Shown: one piece after another, positions 11,339 to 23,132 of the stretch | Layout of the letters: every line of letters starts with the position of its first letter | How positions within the stretch are numbered: position 1 is the first letter of the stretch | Source: Margaritispora aquatica | Taxonomy: Eukaryota; Ascomycota; Leotiomycetes; Helotiales; Discinellaceae | Direction of reading: 5' to 3' | Length of the DNA stretch: 64,000 bases | Assembly (NCBI GenBank): GCA_007644065.1 | Contig: VJWN01000015.1 | Coordinates: 232,658-296,657, forward strand | Program-made: the position numbers and the translations under genes | Notes under the pieces: model-generated | The model's database searches: none | Told to the model about the DNA's origin: nothing | What the model saw: only the letters and a program-made list of their open reading frames with translations

Positions 11339-12774
11339 TACTATTCACCATCAAGCGGGTTGTTTTGGAAGTGGTGGTACTTGTGGTTGAACAGGGAATT
11401 ACAGGGAGGTATTGGATCTTCCGGGGTACAGCTAAACAACAACAACATACCTTTGCCGAAGTTAGGCTAAGTTCGTACGAGTATGCTTTACTATTACCAA
11501 AGCCAACAGCATGCACGAGGAATAAATAAGTGAGGGGTGGTGCTTGGAAGGGAGCTAAGCTTTGCAATCGTCCACGTCTTGTGGTGTAGCTCTTTTACAT
11601 GAGTGATACACATGAACGACACCAAAAAATAGACTAAGCGCAGATCACAAGATTGACGGTTGAAAGATGTTGTGGAATCGTGACGGAGTAGGACATTGCG
11701 GCACTGATTGTGATGCATGCGTACTTTGTGCTTGGGTAGATGCATGCATGCGTGCATATCTGGGGACGGTGGTGGTTCCCATATCTGGGTCGCGGAACTA
11801 TACAACTTATTCTGCTACTCTGAGGTACCTATGTACGACAAGAATCACGGATCTTGTCCCACGGTCGTGGTGGATATCAAGAGAGAGTTGATCGTAATTT
11901 TGAGCAAAATATCTCTTCAGAGCGAAGATGAGTACATGTGACTCTTGACATCCTTTCATGATTGAATACGTGTGAGTGTACGTGGGAATGGAAAGAGTGA
12001 AGCGATAGTTGGCAAAATGGGCAGATAGATATTTGGGCAGAAGTATAGTGGGAATTGAGAAAAAGGACAACAAGAACAATCTACCAGAATCAAACGTTTG
12101 TAGTAGTTCTAGTCAGTGTGACATCCCTCATTTACCTGCTCTATTTTACATGATCTGCACTCTATCAGCTTGTATCATCTCATTCTAGTCTAAAATAAAC
12201 GCCAAGCCAACTGGATTAGATTCAGCCTTCTTGCCATCTTTGGCAACAAGGAAGCAAACGCTGCGTCATTGTGGCCAATTGAACAATATATATATATATA
12301 TATAGAAGTAGCGGATGGAAGATACCTAGATCAAACAAGCAAGACGAACTGATAGATAGACTACCTGAGACAAAGCTGAAGCGAGGTGAAGCATTCCTCA
12401 TGGGAAGTTTTTTCTTTTTTGAAAATCCAATTATAACGTGTACAGTACATAAGGTGGCGCATGAACAAGTATGAGATTGAAATAAGCGCCAAAGGAGTGT
12501 TATGATAAGACTGCTTCATCCCATACTGGATGAGTTGAGGACGGGCGTGAAGACCAAAAAGGGTAGGTAAGCACAAGAAGAAGTGAAAAACCAACCCCTA
12601 CCCAATCCAAGCACGTATCCATCTCCATTACCATCAAGATATTCCGTGCTCGACGTTCCACGTTCCATATCCCGTTACCCATATATTTCAAAGTTTGCCT
12701 CTCCCTCACCCGCAGCAGGAGCAAGAAGACGGTAAATAAATATGGCGATGGATGAGCAGTTGTTGCTCGCTCGC
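11339..12774. other. intergenic with AT dinucleotide run
   Basis: A gap between the convergent BTB and hydrophobin genes. An uninterrupted AT run lies at 12286-12304, and short ATGCATGC-like palindromes lie near 11713-11757. No ORF here has coding character that I can defend. Confidence 0.5.
12286..12304. repeat. AT dinucleotide microsatellite
   Basis: An uninterrupted AT run of 19 bases in the 3' region of the hydrophobin gene. Confidence 0.9.
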
Positions 12775-13515
12775 TTATGCGACTGGAAGGTTGATTGGGA
12801 GCTTGAAGGTTGGGCAGAAGACCATTTGGTTGTTGTTGAATAGGGAGATGAGCTTTTGATGGAGGATATTTGTCAGCGCTGAGGCGATGTGATGTGGGGA
12901 GAGTATGAGTCGTGACTTACAGAGTTGCCATTGTTCTGAGTGGTGGGGCCGTTGAAGCAGCAGGTTTGGGTTTGCTCGCAGTTGATGATCTGGCCGCTTA
13001 GCTGTTGGTTGGAGAGGTTTGTTAGTAATGACTTGTAGGGAGGGTTGGGAACAGAGAATATGACAGGAGAGCTGAGTTTCATGTTTTTATGGATTTAGTG
13101 GAATTTGCAAGTGTCATATTCCAACGATATGCTCTTCAACGATGAAGAAAAGAGTGGGATAGAACATACGATAGCATTGCCTAGATCACCAAGTCAGTAA
13201 GCAGCTCAAACCCTATTAATGAGCAAGGAATATCTCACAAGTAGCAGCAGTCTTGGCTTCAGCAGGGAGCAAAAGCGAGAAAACAATGGGAAGAAGCCCA
13301 GTAACAGCACCAATAGTATTGACAATAGACTGTCTGTCAGTCGTCTGCGCAGAGGAGCAGCAAGCGAGATAGCCTCCCTTCTGGCCGCAGGTCTGGGCGG
13401 TGCCTGTATTTGAGCCTCCGACAGTGCCTTGTCTGGTGACGAGCTCCTCGACGACGGGGAGGGCAGTAGCGGTGAGAGCGAGGGAGAGGACGGCGATGAG
13501 CTTGGGGAATTGCAT
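12775..13515 (-). CDS. class I hydrophobin
   Basis: Four exons in gene order: 13239-13515, 13170-13180, 12921-13001, 12775-12852. They encode 148 aa. Hydrophobins are secreted proteins that self-assemble at air-water interfaces and coat aerial hyphae and spores. A signal peptide is clear (MQFPKLIAVLSLALTATALP). All eight cysteines are present in the order C-CC-C-C-CC-C, with spacings of 8, 39, 10, 5 and 24 residues. The 39-residue gap after the first CC pair supports class I. The second exon is an 11-base microexon encoding CNAI together with one base of exon 1, so the fourth cysteine codon is split by an intron. The last cysteine lies in exon 4 (QMVFCPTF). The CC-to-C gap of 24 is slightly long for the family. 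Confidence 0.9.
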
Positions 13516-14391
13516 TTTGATGGTGGTGGGAAGGGAATGGGATTGATGTGGGGTAGAAGGGTGGGTAAAATGTACAGTTGGTATACAGAGATGTACTGAG
13601 GTTGATGGGATGAGAGGAGATGCTGTGGGTGCGTGGGAGTTTGAAGATGCTTTGAGGGTGATGAGTGGTTGAAAAGAGAGATATGAGATTTTTATATGCG
13701 TTGAGAAGTCTCGTACTTTGGATTGTTCGGGTTCTACCAAGTGAAGCTATTAAGAATCTCCGTGGATGCGAACTGAAAGATGAGTGTGGTACCACCAAGC
13801 TATCTAAATTCTGGTCCAGATCCTCATGGTTGTTGTACTGAATACATCCAACTCAGCTCAAATAGTACACAAGTCTAAAAACCTAGCACAATAAAACAGA
13901 GCTGTGAAAATTTACGGATGGAAATAGTCCCTCCCATATACAAGTGTAGGACAATGTTGCACGGAGACCTTCTACTCTATTGAAAAATTTTCCTTCGAAT
14001 GTGATAAATTTCGAGTAAAAGAGAGAGTTGTCAACGGAATGGCACTTGCCATGGACTTGAGAATACAAAACTCCAATTTCATAAATCTGACCGGGAGAGG
14101 CGACACCGAGGTGGACTAGATACTCAATGTTACCAAGTGTGACATGATAGATTTGTAAGGGAGTATCTGTAACTCATCTCTCATGGAAAATCGTACCTAT
14201 AACTTCAACTACGGTGTATCCTTGGCATTACTAGGCGTTGAAAGCAAGGATGAAGTATATGAGTTGAATATCACGAAGATCTATTCCGCTCATATTGACC
14301 ACTCCCGTGAATATCAGCTTCGCACACCAAACCACACCACATACTCAGGCCGAAGTTCTTACCACCAGCCACTTGGTTTCTTTTTCGTCAA
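13516..14391. other. intergenic, hydrophobin promoter side
   Basis: This is the promoter of the hydrophobin (A/C-rich on its coding strand just before the start) and the downstream region of the Ser-rich protein. No coding sequence is supported. Confidence 0.5.
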
Positions 14392-16170
14392 TCATGTTCC
14401 CTCCCAAACACTCCACCAGACACACATATTGGCTGCAACAACTAAGTCAAGCATCTTAAACCCCTCGTCTTGAATAATTAGCTTCCCCAGCTTAGCGCGC
14501 TTTCCTCTATTTCCACCCCCCGCCTTCTCACGCCCAATGCTGAGGTCAAGCCGCGATCTACTGTCATCATCCTCGCTAGATGCTGAGTGTAATTCTGGAG
14601 AATAACTGCGGGTATTGGGGTTCCTTCCCATATCGTATGATCTTCTTTGGTGTGATGATAGATCTGGCCGTGGGGATAAATGCGACCTGTCTTCCCCATC
14701 ACTTGGGTATAGAGCTGCATATGATGTAGGGTCTAGTTGGGCTGAATCTTCAGGGCGTTTTTTGTGTAAATGCAATTTGTCTCGAATGTTACCAAACTTT
14801 GATACACTAGAACGCCTCGATTCTCTATTGCCCTTGTCCTTGGAATCGGGGGAAGGTGAAGAATGGAAGACATTGGACGGTAAATTGAATCGAAGCTCGC
14901 TGACAGTCGCTGCTGATGTTTGTGTTGAAGAGCTGCCCGCAGAAATTGGCGCAGGTAAGTGGTGCTTGCATTTGAGTGATCGTCCGCTGATACTGGTAGA
15001 AAATTGACATCGCCCTTGCCAAGGTGATATGAAAGTATACCCAGTAGCATGCGACTGAGTCAGTGGCTGAGTGCTATCACGTTGCACCAATTTTGAAGGC
15101 GAACCGAAGCTGAATGAATCACTTGAGTCACGAACAGAGCTGGTTGTTGTCGAGAAGTCTGATCTTGTTCTTGCGTGTTGCATATCGGGACGACCTCCCA
15201 TATATACTTTGGTCTCGAAACCAAATGGGACTGTTTGCGACTGCACGGTTCCTAAGCTTGAATTGGAGCCCAAACCCCCACCAGAGGGGATTGCAGTTCT
15301 TCTGGCGTGAAACTGATTATATCCTGGCGTTGTAAGGTGGACTGACATGTCAAAATAAGGCTTCCTATTGCGTGAAGTTTCAGTCCGACCAACAGGGTTT
15401 CCTTCAACTTTACCAACATTCCATTGAGCACCGGATGAAGGATCTCTCCGAATTAAAGTGATTGAGAAGGACCTAGAGCTCTTGCTATGCTGTTTTTCGT
15501 CTGACATAGAATAGCTAGAAGCGTGCAGGCTGTTCGCTGAATCTTGAGCAAGATCTTGCTGGCGGAGTGGTGGCCTATTCTGTATTCCTGGTAATGGCTT
15601 CCTTGTCATGGAATCTGACATGAGTGGCCGTGGCCCTAGCGGTCGTCGCTCTGACTGATCTATTTGCTGCGAAACTGAGGGACTCGAGACTGGCTTTCGT
15701 CTCGGAAGACCTGAGTCTACTTCTATCGAGCTCTGAACGAGATTTCTGTTGATGTCAAGTGAAGATTTTGCTGATTCCGGAAGAGGCTTTCTCGGGAGTG
15801 GCTTATCCACACGATGCTCGGGCTCAACAGGTAAGCTTGCTGCTGCTGCTGCTTCTTCTTCTAGCAATCGAGCATCGTTATCTGTATTCAGATGCAAGTA
15901 GTAAAGGGAAGCAGCAACATCTTCGGCAGTAACATTTTTGAGCAGCGGCTTGAGAGTCGTAAGAATGATGTCTAGGCGAGATTAGTAAACACATCGTCAC
16001 GTATCCATGAATTAGACATCGTCATTACCCTTGGTTCCAGGTACTCGAGCGATATATAAGGTTAAAGCAGGTCTCTTGATTTCTGTAGGATTTCGAGGAT
16101 ATCTGGGTGGGTTTGATGCAATTTGAGTGATATCTGACAATGAACTCGCTTCAACCGTAGAGTTTGCCAT
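14392..16170 (-). CDS. conserved fungal protein, Ser/Arg/Pro-rich, unknown function
   Basis: Two exons (16029-16170, then 14392-15971) encode 573 aa. I do not recognise a named domain. A folded-looking N-terminal block of ~90 residues (RPALTLYIARVPGTKDIIL, VTAEDVAASLYYLHL) is followed by a long disordered region rich in Ser, Arg and Pro with PLPRKPLP and RRKPVSS motifs. Embedded conserved-looking islands are SGAQWNVGKVEG, DMSVHLTTPGYNQF and WQGRCQFSTSISGRSLKCKH. The last two look like a split beta-rich domain with a CxH pair. The C-terminus ends in a hydrophobic, Trp-containing stretch after KLIIQDEGFKMLDL. The polar linkers suggest a regulatory scaffold. It is divergent from SURF6, with a ~590-base shared promoter containing an ATCACGTGA site. 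Confidence 0.75.
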
Positions 16171-16538
16171 ATTTGCTCAAGGAAGTAACTCTGTACGATA
16201 GTCCCAACGGAGAGAGCGAACTACCATAACACCAGCAACGCTGCTGGAAGAACTAAAAGCTCAATGCCCCTATTGTTGATTTGTGGAACGTTTTAGGCGA
16301 GGATCTTGCCTAGCTGTTGGAGGGGTGACAGTTCAGTGGAGCGGTTTGTGAAAAATCGTATGCCACAGTTGAATATGGCCTGGGTAGAAAGAGAACCAAA
16401 CGTGCATCTTGCAAAGATGAGTTGATACAATTGTTTGAAGGAATGTCCACGTCTCAAGGAGGCGGAGTCAAGTTTGCATCTCTAGGCTTCAAGGTTGTTG
16501 TCGAGGTTAAGGATCAGGGTCTGGGGTGACTTTATACG

Positions 16539-16548
16539 ATCACGTGAC
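16539..16548. promoter_or_regulatory. CACGTGA E-box-like site
   Basis: ATCACGTGAC lies in the divergent promoter between the Ser-rich protein and SURF6. The CACGTG core is the binding site of basic helix-loop-helix factors such as Cbf1. Function here is inferred. Confidence 0.35.
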
Positions 16549-16756
16549 TTTCACAGATAGGCGATAAGGTAAGCGGAAGAAAAGTTCGAGATTCAATTCG
16601 CACTTCATTAGGATTTGTGAAGTTTTGGCATCTCGACATCAACCAACCTGCCCAATCGCTCCAAGATTGTATTAACAATTCTTTGCGACAAAAATCTCTC
16701 TGATACGAAAGCGACATTCTATTGTGCACAATCTACGCAAATACCCTTCTTACAAT

Positions 16757-18404
16757 ATGGCGGAAAGTACTCTGGAGGTACTTTTAGTCCCCGCCATTTT
16801 AACTTCAGCTTCATTCTAATATATCTTCCAGGACAGATTGCGGGGGCATGCGGCGTCCTTTGATGGTTTACTCTCATTGATACCTGCTAAGTTCTACTAT
16901 GGGGAAGACAACAGTGTATGTGAATTGATTGCCAGCAAATTCACAACAAATAGCTGATATCTTCCAGGACCAATGGCAGAAGAAGAAACAAACCAAAGAG
17001 CAGGCAGCCGCTGCACGAAAAGCAAAACTTGACCCTGACTCTGCAAAGACCGCAAAGGACATTATGGATGAGCGTGCACGGAAGAGAAAACTTGAGGAGC
17101 TTGAGGAGCTTGGGTCCGACGTGGAGGGTATCGAAAAAGAGCTTCCCAAGGAGGGCCTCAAGCAGCCACAGAACAAGAAAGCCAAAAAGCAGAAGCTCTC
17201 GGACTCAGATGGATCGAAAGTGCCAGCCGCAGACGCAACCCCGCAGAAGCAACAACTCTCTAAGAGCGAAAAGAAGCAGATGAAGAAAGAGAAGAAGGAA
17301 GAGTCCAAGGTGAAGGTGGCTAAGAAGTTGGAGAAGAAAGCCGAGAAGAAGGCAAATGCTGCCAAACCAGTCACCGAGAAAGAGAGTGTCACTGAGGAGG
17401 ACGAAGAATCTGCAGATGCGATGATAGAAGATTTACCTACTGGCGAGATGGGTGACCTGGAGGTTGAAGGCCTAGAAGAGAACGTTGAAGAAAAGAACAA
17501 ATCCACATCACCAAGTCCAGCGCCCGCATCACCCACATTCGACCACGCAACAGAATCCAGCACAAACACATCCACCTCCTCAGTCGTCGCTCCCACCACC
17601 GCCCCCAAATACATTAAACTCCCTATAGACTCAGAACTCAACCGCGCAAGGCTAGCAGCACGCATCGAAGCCCTCCGCGCGGCACGCAAAGCCGACGGCC
17701 CTAATGGAGCACCGGCAAAGAATCGCCAAGAACTCCTCGAGTCACGGAGGAAGAAGGAAGAGCAGCGACGCGCCCACAAGAAAGAACTACGGAACCAAGC
17801 TAGAGCCGAGGAAGATGCAAGACGGGAAGCTGCACTGGCATCTGCCCGCAATTCACCCGCCTCGAGCATGATGAGCCCGCGCATCCACTCTCCAGACCAC
17901 AACTTCTCATTCGGGCGTGTTGCCTTTGCGGACGGCCAGACGCTCACCGATGACCTCAGCACGCTCCGCGAAGCACCCAAGAAACGCGGCCCACAAGACG
18001 CAGCTACCGCCCTCGCAGCAACGGAGAAAAAGCGCCTTCGCATCGCCGGATTCGACGACGAGAAGCGTGCCGACATCGAGGAGAAGGACCTTTGGCTTAA
18101 TGCTAAGAAGCGCGCCCACGGCGAGAAAGTACGGGATGACACGAGTTTGTTGAAGAAGACGCTGAAGCGCAAGGAGAAGATGAAGAAGAAGTCCGAGGGC
18201 GAGTGGAAGGAGCGCAAGGAGGGTGTGGCGAAGAGCCAGGCGATGAAGCAGAAGAAGCGTGAGGAGAATCTGAAGAAGAGGCGTGATGAGAAGGGATCGA
18301 AGGGGAAAGGAAAGGGGAAGGGCAAGTCGGTGGGAAGCAAGAAGCCGAAGGTGAAGAGTCGTCCAGGCTTTGAAGGGAGCTTTGGGTCTGGAAAGCGGAA
18401 ATAG
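16757..18404 (+). CDS. RRP14: SURF6-family ribosome biogenesis protein (Rrp14-like)
   Basis: Exons 16757-16777, 16832-16915 and 16968-18404 give 513 aa. Family members act in the nucleolus in pre-rRNA processing for both subunits. The conserved N-terminal motif spans exons 1-3 (LRGHAASFDGLLSLIPAKF, then YYGEDNSDQWQKKKQTKEQ), which fixes the two introns. A Lys/Glu-rich middle follows. The C-terminal SURF6 domain (about residues 280-500) contains RARLAARIEALRAARKADG and many KKEEQRRAHKKEL-type charged helices. It ends in a Lys/Gly-rich, nucleolar-type tail. The first exon encodes only seven residues. The antisense strand has a long Phe/Ser-rich ORF that is an artefact of the Lys/Glu codons. Confidence 0.92.
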
Positions 18405-18889
18405 AGGATATGTCTAGAAATGGGATGTATGGTAATACTGGCGTGCTGGAGCATTGAGCGTCTTCCGGAAAATCAAAAATGGATCACAGTGGACGGTATG
18501 AAAAAAAATCTAGCCAATCTTCCCGCCGTGACATGTTCCGAAATTCACAGCTGTGCAAGAGCTTACAATCTGACACATTCTTTTCACCATATAACACAAA
18601 CCATAGTGAGCTAAACATATCTTAGATTTTGTCCTATTGCCCAAAACACGCCAATATCTGTACACTAAAGTCCTGCGGATAAAACACCCTGCAATTCAGC
18701 CCCATGCACGCCCTGGTGGGAAATATGTAGAAAGAACGAGACTGCTTGGTATTTTTGAGGAAGCCATGTAAGGCTCTTTCGTCCGTTTATTACGTCGATA
18801 ATGGAGTTGCTCCTTAGACCCGTTGATTTATTGCTAGCAATCTCTTGCAGTTCACTCCCTCTGCCTGATGTTGCTTACAATAAGTTCCA

Positions 18890-20120
18890 TTACAGAAGCG
18901 AGTCTAGTCTAGTAAAGACACTGAGACATGCTGCGACAACCTGCGAACACATTAGTCAGTGCATCTCTCCACACAGTCACTGGGAAACTCACTTCAAGCT
19001 GCAACTCCTTGTCTTTTCCATTGGCGACCTCATCCGCAATAACTTGCCCCAAGTTGGCACCAGCCCCTCCTGAAGCCCCACCCACTCGCTTGCCAAAGGG
19101 ATATTGACTGTACTCTGCAAGCAACTCGTCCACTTGAGCAAACGCACGCTCTCTTGCCTCATGTCCTAGAGTCGCCAAAGCATTCTCCAAGACATTTGCT
19201 GCGTATGCGGCACAGACCATTGCAATGGTGCGAACGTATCTGAATTCCAAGTTCTCTGGGAGGAACTGACTTCCTGGAAGCACGACTGTCCGTTGGGTAA
19301 GAACATTCCTGACTCGGCGCCTGATCTCCTCCTTTGCTCCACCATCTGCTACGGGGTGTGTTGCCATATCAAATAGGAGGAAATTGCGCTTCTCGGTCCT
19401 TAAGATGCCCTTGTCAACCAGACCCTTTGCGAGCCTTTCTCGCACCTGCTTCAATTGATACCCAATCTTCATGAGATTCCAAGTTTCACCTGGAGAAAGT
19501 ATTGTCAGAAATGTAATCAGACGTCCCTTTTGGATTGGGAAACATACCGCTCATTAGGTCAATCCATGAACTAACACTCATCTTCTCGCTTGCCTTCATC
19601 ATCTTCAATGCCTCATCGAGGAGGACTTCTCCAGTAAGTGTGTCATCGATAACCTCAATTACTCTATCTGCCAATGGAAATCGTCTCCTAGAGGAATCCT
19701 TCTGCATGCTCACCCTCCCCCGGAAAGCGAGCTCGATCACAATACATCCTCGCAGCGCATACGAAATGTTGTCGTTCCAGAAAGAGAGGTATCCCTAGCA
19801 CCAATATCAGATTTGCGCGGAAAGGAAGAGGCCCAGTCCACACTCACTTGCTTATCTTTTAGACCGAGAAGTAACACCTCCTCCATAAGCGTCAGCTTCG
19901 GCTGCTTACTCCGCTCAGCACTTTCACTGATGTCTCTGGGGTCAAAGGCGATCTTGTGTCCATTCTCGCCGCTTTCGTATGAAGTTTCTGGGCCAGAGGT
20001 ATCTCGAGATGCGCCGGATCTGGGCACTGGTGATGCCACGCGACTCGAATCTCCCTCCTCATTCTCATTTGATCCGCCGCCTCCTCCACCGCCTCTTCTC
20101 CTCGTGAGTCCCGACGACAT
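18890..20120 (-). CDS. VPS74: Golgi phosphatidylinositol 4-phosphate effector Vps74/GOLPH3
   Basis: Four exons in gene order: 19848-20120, 19548-19794, 18993-19489, 18890-18940. They encode 355 aa (yeast Vps74 is 345). The family binds PtdIns4P on Golgi membranes and retains glycosyltransferases. A disordered N-terminus with a Gly run ([11 protein letters not shown]) precedes the GPP34 fold, which starts at [44 protein letters not shown] and [20 protein letters not shown] follow. The protein ends [12 protein letters not shown]. Exon 4 is only 17 codons. The beta-hairpin used for tetramerisation in yeast cannot be judged by eye. It is convergent with SURF6. Confidence 0.94.
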
Positions 20121-20659
20121 TTTGGCAGGTTTATGGATGTGGTTTGCGAATGCTGTCCTCGAGATAATGAGCAAAGGGGGAATTTGTCCTTGTCGGCATG
20201 CGAGTAAGACAGGCCTCCGTATTCAATTTCCTGGCCGAATTCGCAACCACTGCAACTTGCTTTTCGAATAGCAGTGATTTTTGTTGTCGTAGAGCTCCTT
20301 CTGTAAAATAATGCTTCAGTCTCAAGGGATTCGCGGAGATAATTGTTCAACTAGTTGGTCAAGTTATTTACCAGCTTCACTTGGGAGCCTTCTAGTTTGC
20401 AGGGATATTTTGTGGTTGTGGAGCTAGTGCCAATTGGGTATCCATAGTTTTGCTATACGTCTTTCACATTTTGTTCACGAAACATCAAGGGAGAGTAAAG
20501 TGATCTAAGCATTTTTACATAGTCCATAGAATCAATATGCTCCCATAAGCGCATTGTTTCTTACAGATCTCCCCTCCCAATCGTCATTCAATTGCCCTGC
20601 ATTTCGCTCATTGCCTGAGACCTCTCACCTCTAACCACCTAATATACAAAGTTTGGCAC
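20121..20659. other. intergenic, no gene seen
   Basis: Promoter side of VPS74 and downstream side of the ACP gene. No coding signal is seen. Confidence 0.5.
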
Positions 20660-21338
20660 TTAATGAGCTAGACGTTGTTAGTACCAAGTTTGTTTTAGCG
20701 TATCGAAAGGCTTACCATCTGGTTGCGCAAGAATGTACTCGACGGCCATCTCAACTAAAGCTACCTGTTAGTATTGTCCTCCTAATTAGATGCTTTCCAA
20801 GTAAAACATACCACTGTGGATTGCATCTGCCTCCTTATCTGGGATCTCGATGCTGAACTCCTGTTATGGTATTAAAATTTTGGTCGTGCTGGCGTGGGCT
20901 GGGACAAAACGAACCTCCTCGATGGCCATCACAACCTCGACAGTGTCCAAGCTGTCCAATGCAAGATCATTTGCAAAGTGGGAAGTAGGCGAAAGCTAAA
21001 AATGATTAACAACGGATCGGAGTGTGTTTCGTTATGTATGTATAATACCTTGGTTGGATCGGAAACCTTTTCAATAGAGTCAGCGCAAGTTCCGGATTAT
21101 CATTGAGAGAGCATACCTTATCAAAGTTCTTTAATAGATCAACTATTCTTCCCTCCACCTCACTTTTCGACAGACCAGCGGCGGCAGAGTAGCATCTTGC
21201 AGCTTCAAATGCAGACGGGGCGAATCGAGACTTTGTGAGAAGGGAGCTTGGTGCAAGAGGACGAGCGATTGCGCCAGAGCTTCGAGCAGCCTGGCAAGTG
21301 GCACTACGTGCTGATCTGAGGAGAGCTGTGCGGAACAT
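20660..21338 (-). CDS. ACP1: mitochondrial acyl carrier protein (complex I-associated)
   Basis: Six exons in gene order: 21117-21338, 21049-21066, 20915-20995, 20812-20860, 20716-20754, 20660-20667. They encode 138 aa. Mitochondrial ACP carries acyl chains for lipoate synthesis and type II fatty acid synthesis. In filamentous fungi it is also a subunit of complex I and an Fe-S biogenesis partner. The first ~60 residues are an Arg/Ala/Ser-rich mitochondrial presequence. The phosphopantetheine site is in NDLALDSLDTVEVVMAIEE, with Ser about residue 95, followed by EFSIEIPDKEADAI. Exon 2 is an 18-base microexon (VSDPTK), and exon 6 contributes only AH and the stop. The acceptor for exon 5 is ctttag, not the earlier aacag, because only the former keeps frame. 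Confidence 0.93.
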
Positions 21339-21727
21339 GTTGAAGGTTGTGGAAGGGCGAGTAATCTGTAGAGTGAAGGGATCGATGTTGATTTTGATGA
21401 TGTTCAAGTCAAGCTTGCCGGGTCGGACTTTTAGCATGCAACACGTGATCTAGTCTCTCCGTGTCCTGGGTTCTATTAAATTACCTTACTAACAACTCAA
21501 CTAAATCAATTGAAAATGTATTAAAATCACGCTGGCATATCTAGAAATCTTCATTGAAGACACTTTGTACATTTTAAAGTAATATCTCTTCTTTTGTTGT
21601 CGATTGAAGCTCTTCCATTCCAACCAATCACGGTCGCTTAGTTCCTAAGACTTGCCAAATTCCGACGTGCACCACCAAGGTCAAATACATCATTCCCATC
21701 AATCACTTTGCCACGAGCAACAACAAT
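21339..21727. promoter_or_regulatory. divergent promoter between two complex I-related genes
   Basis: A 389-base region separates the head-to-head ACP1 and 23-kDa complex I genes. It contains one CACGTGAT site at 21442-21449, about 100 bases from the ACP1 start. Shared regulation is inferred from arrangement and function. Confidence 0.5.
21442..21449. promoter_or_regulatory. CACGTGAT site in the complex I divergent promoter
   Basis: The same core as at 16539, 40563, 57348 and 63111. Regulation through it is inferred. Confidence 0.35.
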
Positions 21728-22620
21728 ATGGCATCTGCGAAGCCTTTGACCATGCTCGTGGCGCGAAGCCGCCCGGCAGCTCGATTGTCGAACTCGGTGC
21801 GCACCTTCACGCCCACGACGAGCCCTTTGGCAGCTTTCTCGACCTCTGCATTGCGATACGCAACGCCTGCTGGACCACCACCTCCAAACTTCCGGTTACC
21901 AAAACCAGAGCGATGGGATGAGAGCAAGGAATCGACATTGGACAAGGCGGGCAAATACTTCCTGTTGACTGAGATGGCGCGGGGAATGTATGTCGTGTTG
22001 GAACAGTTCTTCAGACCACCGTGAGTCGAGCCATTGAGGGATGAATGTGGATTGGATGAAGCTTATACGTGGCAGATATACGATTTACTATCCTTTTGAG
22101 AAGGTAAGGCGTGCGATTGGGAAATATTGAAGTAAATGCTTATGCAAACCAGGGCCCAATTTCTCCCCGTTTCAGAGGCGAGCATGCTCTACGAAGATAC
22201 CCATCTGGTGAAGAAAGATGCATTGCTTGCAAGCTCTGCGAAGCCGTATGTCTTGGATGCCTTCCGTATCCATTGTAGAACTGACAGGAGTAGATTTGCC
22301 CTGCCCAAGCAATTACCATCGAAGCTGAGGAGCGTGAGGATGGATCAAGGAGGACTACTCGTTATGATATCGACATGACAAAGTGCATTTACTGCGGATT
22401 TTGCCAGGAAAGTTGCCCAGTTGATGCTATTGTTGAATCGCCGAATGCCGAGTACGCCACCGAGACACGAGAGGAGTTATTATACAACAAGGAGAAGTTG
22501 CTTGCAAATGGTATGTCAATATGGGGTACACAAACATTGGACTGTGCTAACAGAGTTTCAGGAGATAAGTGGGAACCAGAGTTGGCGGCAGCAGCTAGAG
22601 CTGATGCTCCTTACAGATAG
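21728..22620 (+). CDS. nuo-23: NADH-ubiquinone oxidoreductase 23 kDa subunit (NDUFS8/TYKY)
   Basis: Exons 21728-22020, 22076-22103, 22153-22245, 22294-22510 and 22562-22620 give 229 aa, normal for this peripheral-arm subunit of respiratory complex I. It holds Fe-S clusters N6a and N6b. An N-terminal mitochondrial presequence ([20 protein letters not shown]) is followed by [20 protein letters not shown] and the two ferredoxin motifs [12 protein letters not shown] (about residue 129) and [12 protein letters not shown] (about residue 169). All eight cluster cysteines are intact. The first motif is split by the intron after CEA. The end matches the family ([18 protein letters not shown]). It lies head-to-head with mitochondrial ACP, itself a complex I subunit. 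Confidence 0.96.
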
Positions 22621-23132
22621 AACATGGATTGGGAAGGGGGTTACTTGTACATTGAAAGCAGACTGTTTATAGGCTTATTGTGTTTTTCTTTCATGTTCCA
22701 GTTTCCACAATTCCTCATGTTCTTTTGCCGAGAAGTTCCACAAGTTGTGTTCTTTCCACCGTTCTTGAATCCTATATCGTGAAATCATCAATACTCGTCA
22801 TTTAGCTGGAAAGCAAGTCAATCAGCTATGGTGATCAGTCATAAGTTTTGAGCATGAAATATCACTCTAAAATTTGGCACAGTTGGAAATGATGTTTCTT
22901 GAGGTACAATCATCACACATATGTCACCTACACGTTGAGCGAGAATTATCTGAAGATTTTCATTTGTGTTGCCTAAAACTTCTCATATTGACCACCAATT
23001 CGTGGTTATGGGAGCCGTAGACCTAACGTTTGTGGCGTCTTAACATCAAAACCCAATGACATGGCTGGCGGCTCTTCTTGCATTCCCAAGAGCCACAGTA
23101 AGTCGATTGAGCTGTCTTGTTGTGAAGCACAA
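22621..23132. other. intergenic, no gene seen
   Basis: The 3' sides of two convergent genes. It is AT-rich with no coding evidence. Confidence 0.5.

Noticed and set aside
16874..18454. 526-codon minus-strand ORF over SURF6
   Set aside because: It is the complement of the Lys/Glu-rich SURF6 coding sequence. The product is a Phe/Ser-rich string with no conserved motif.
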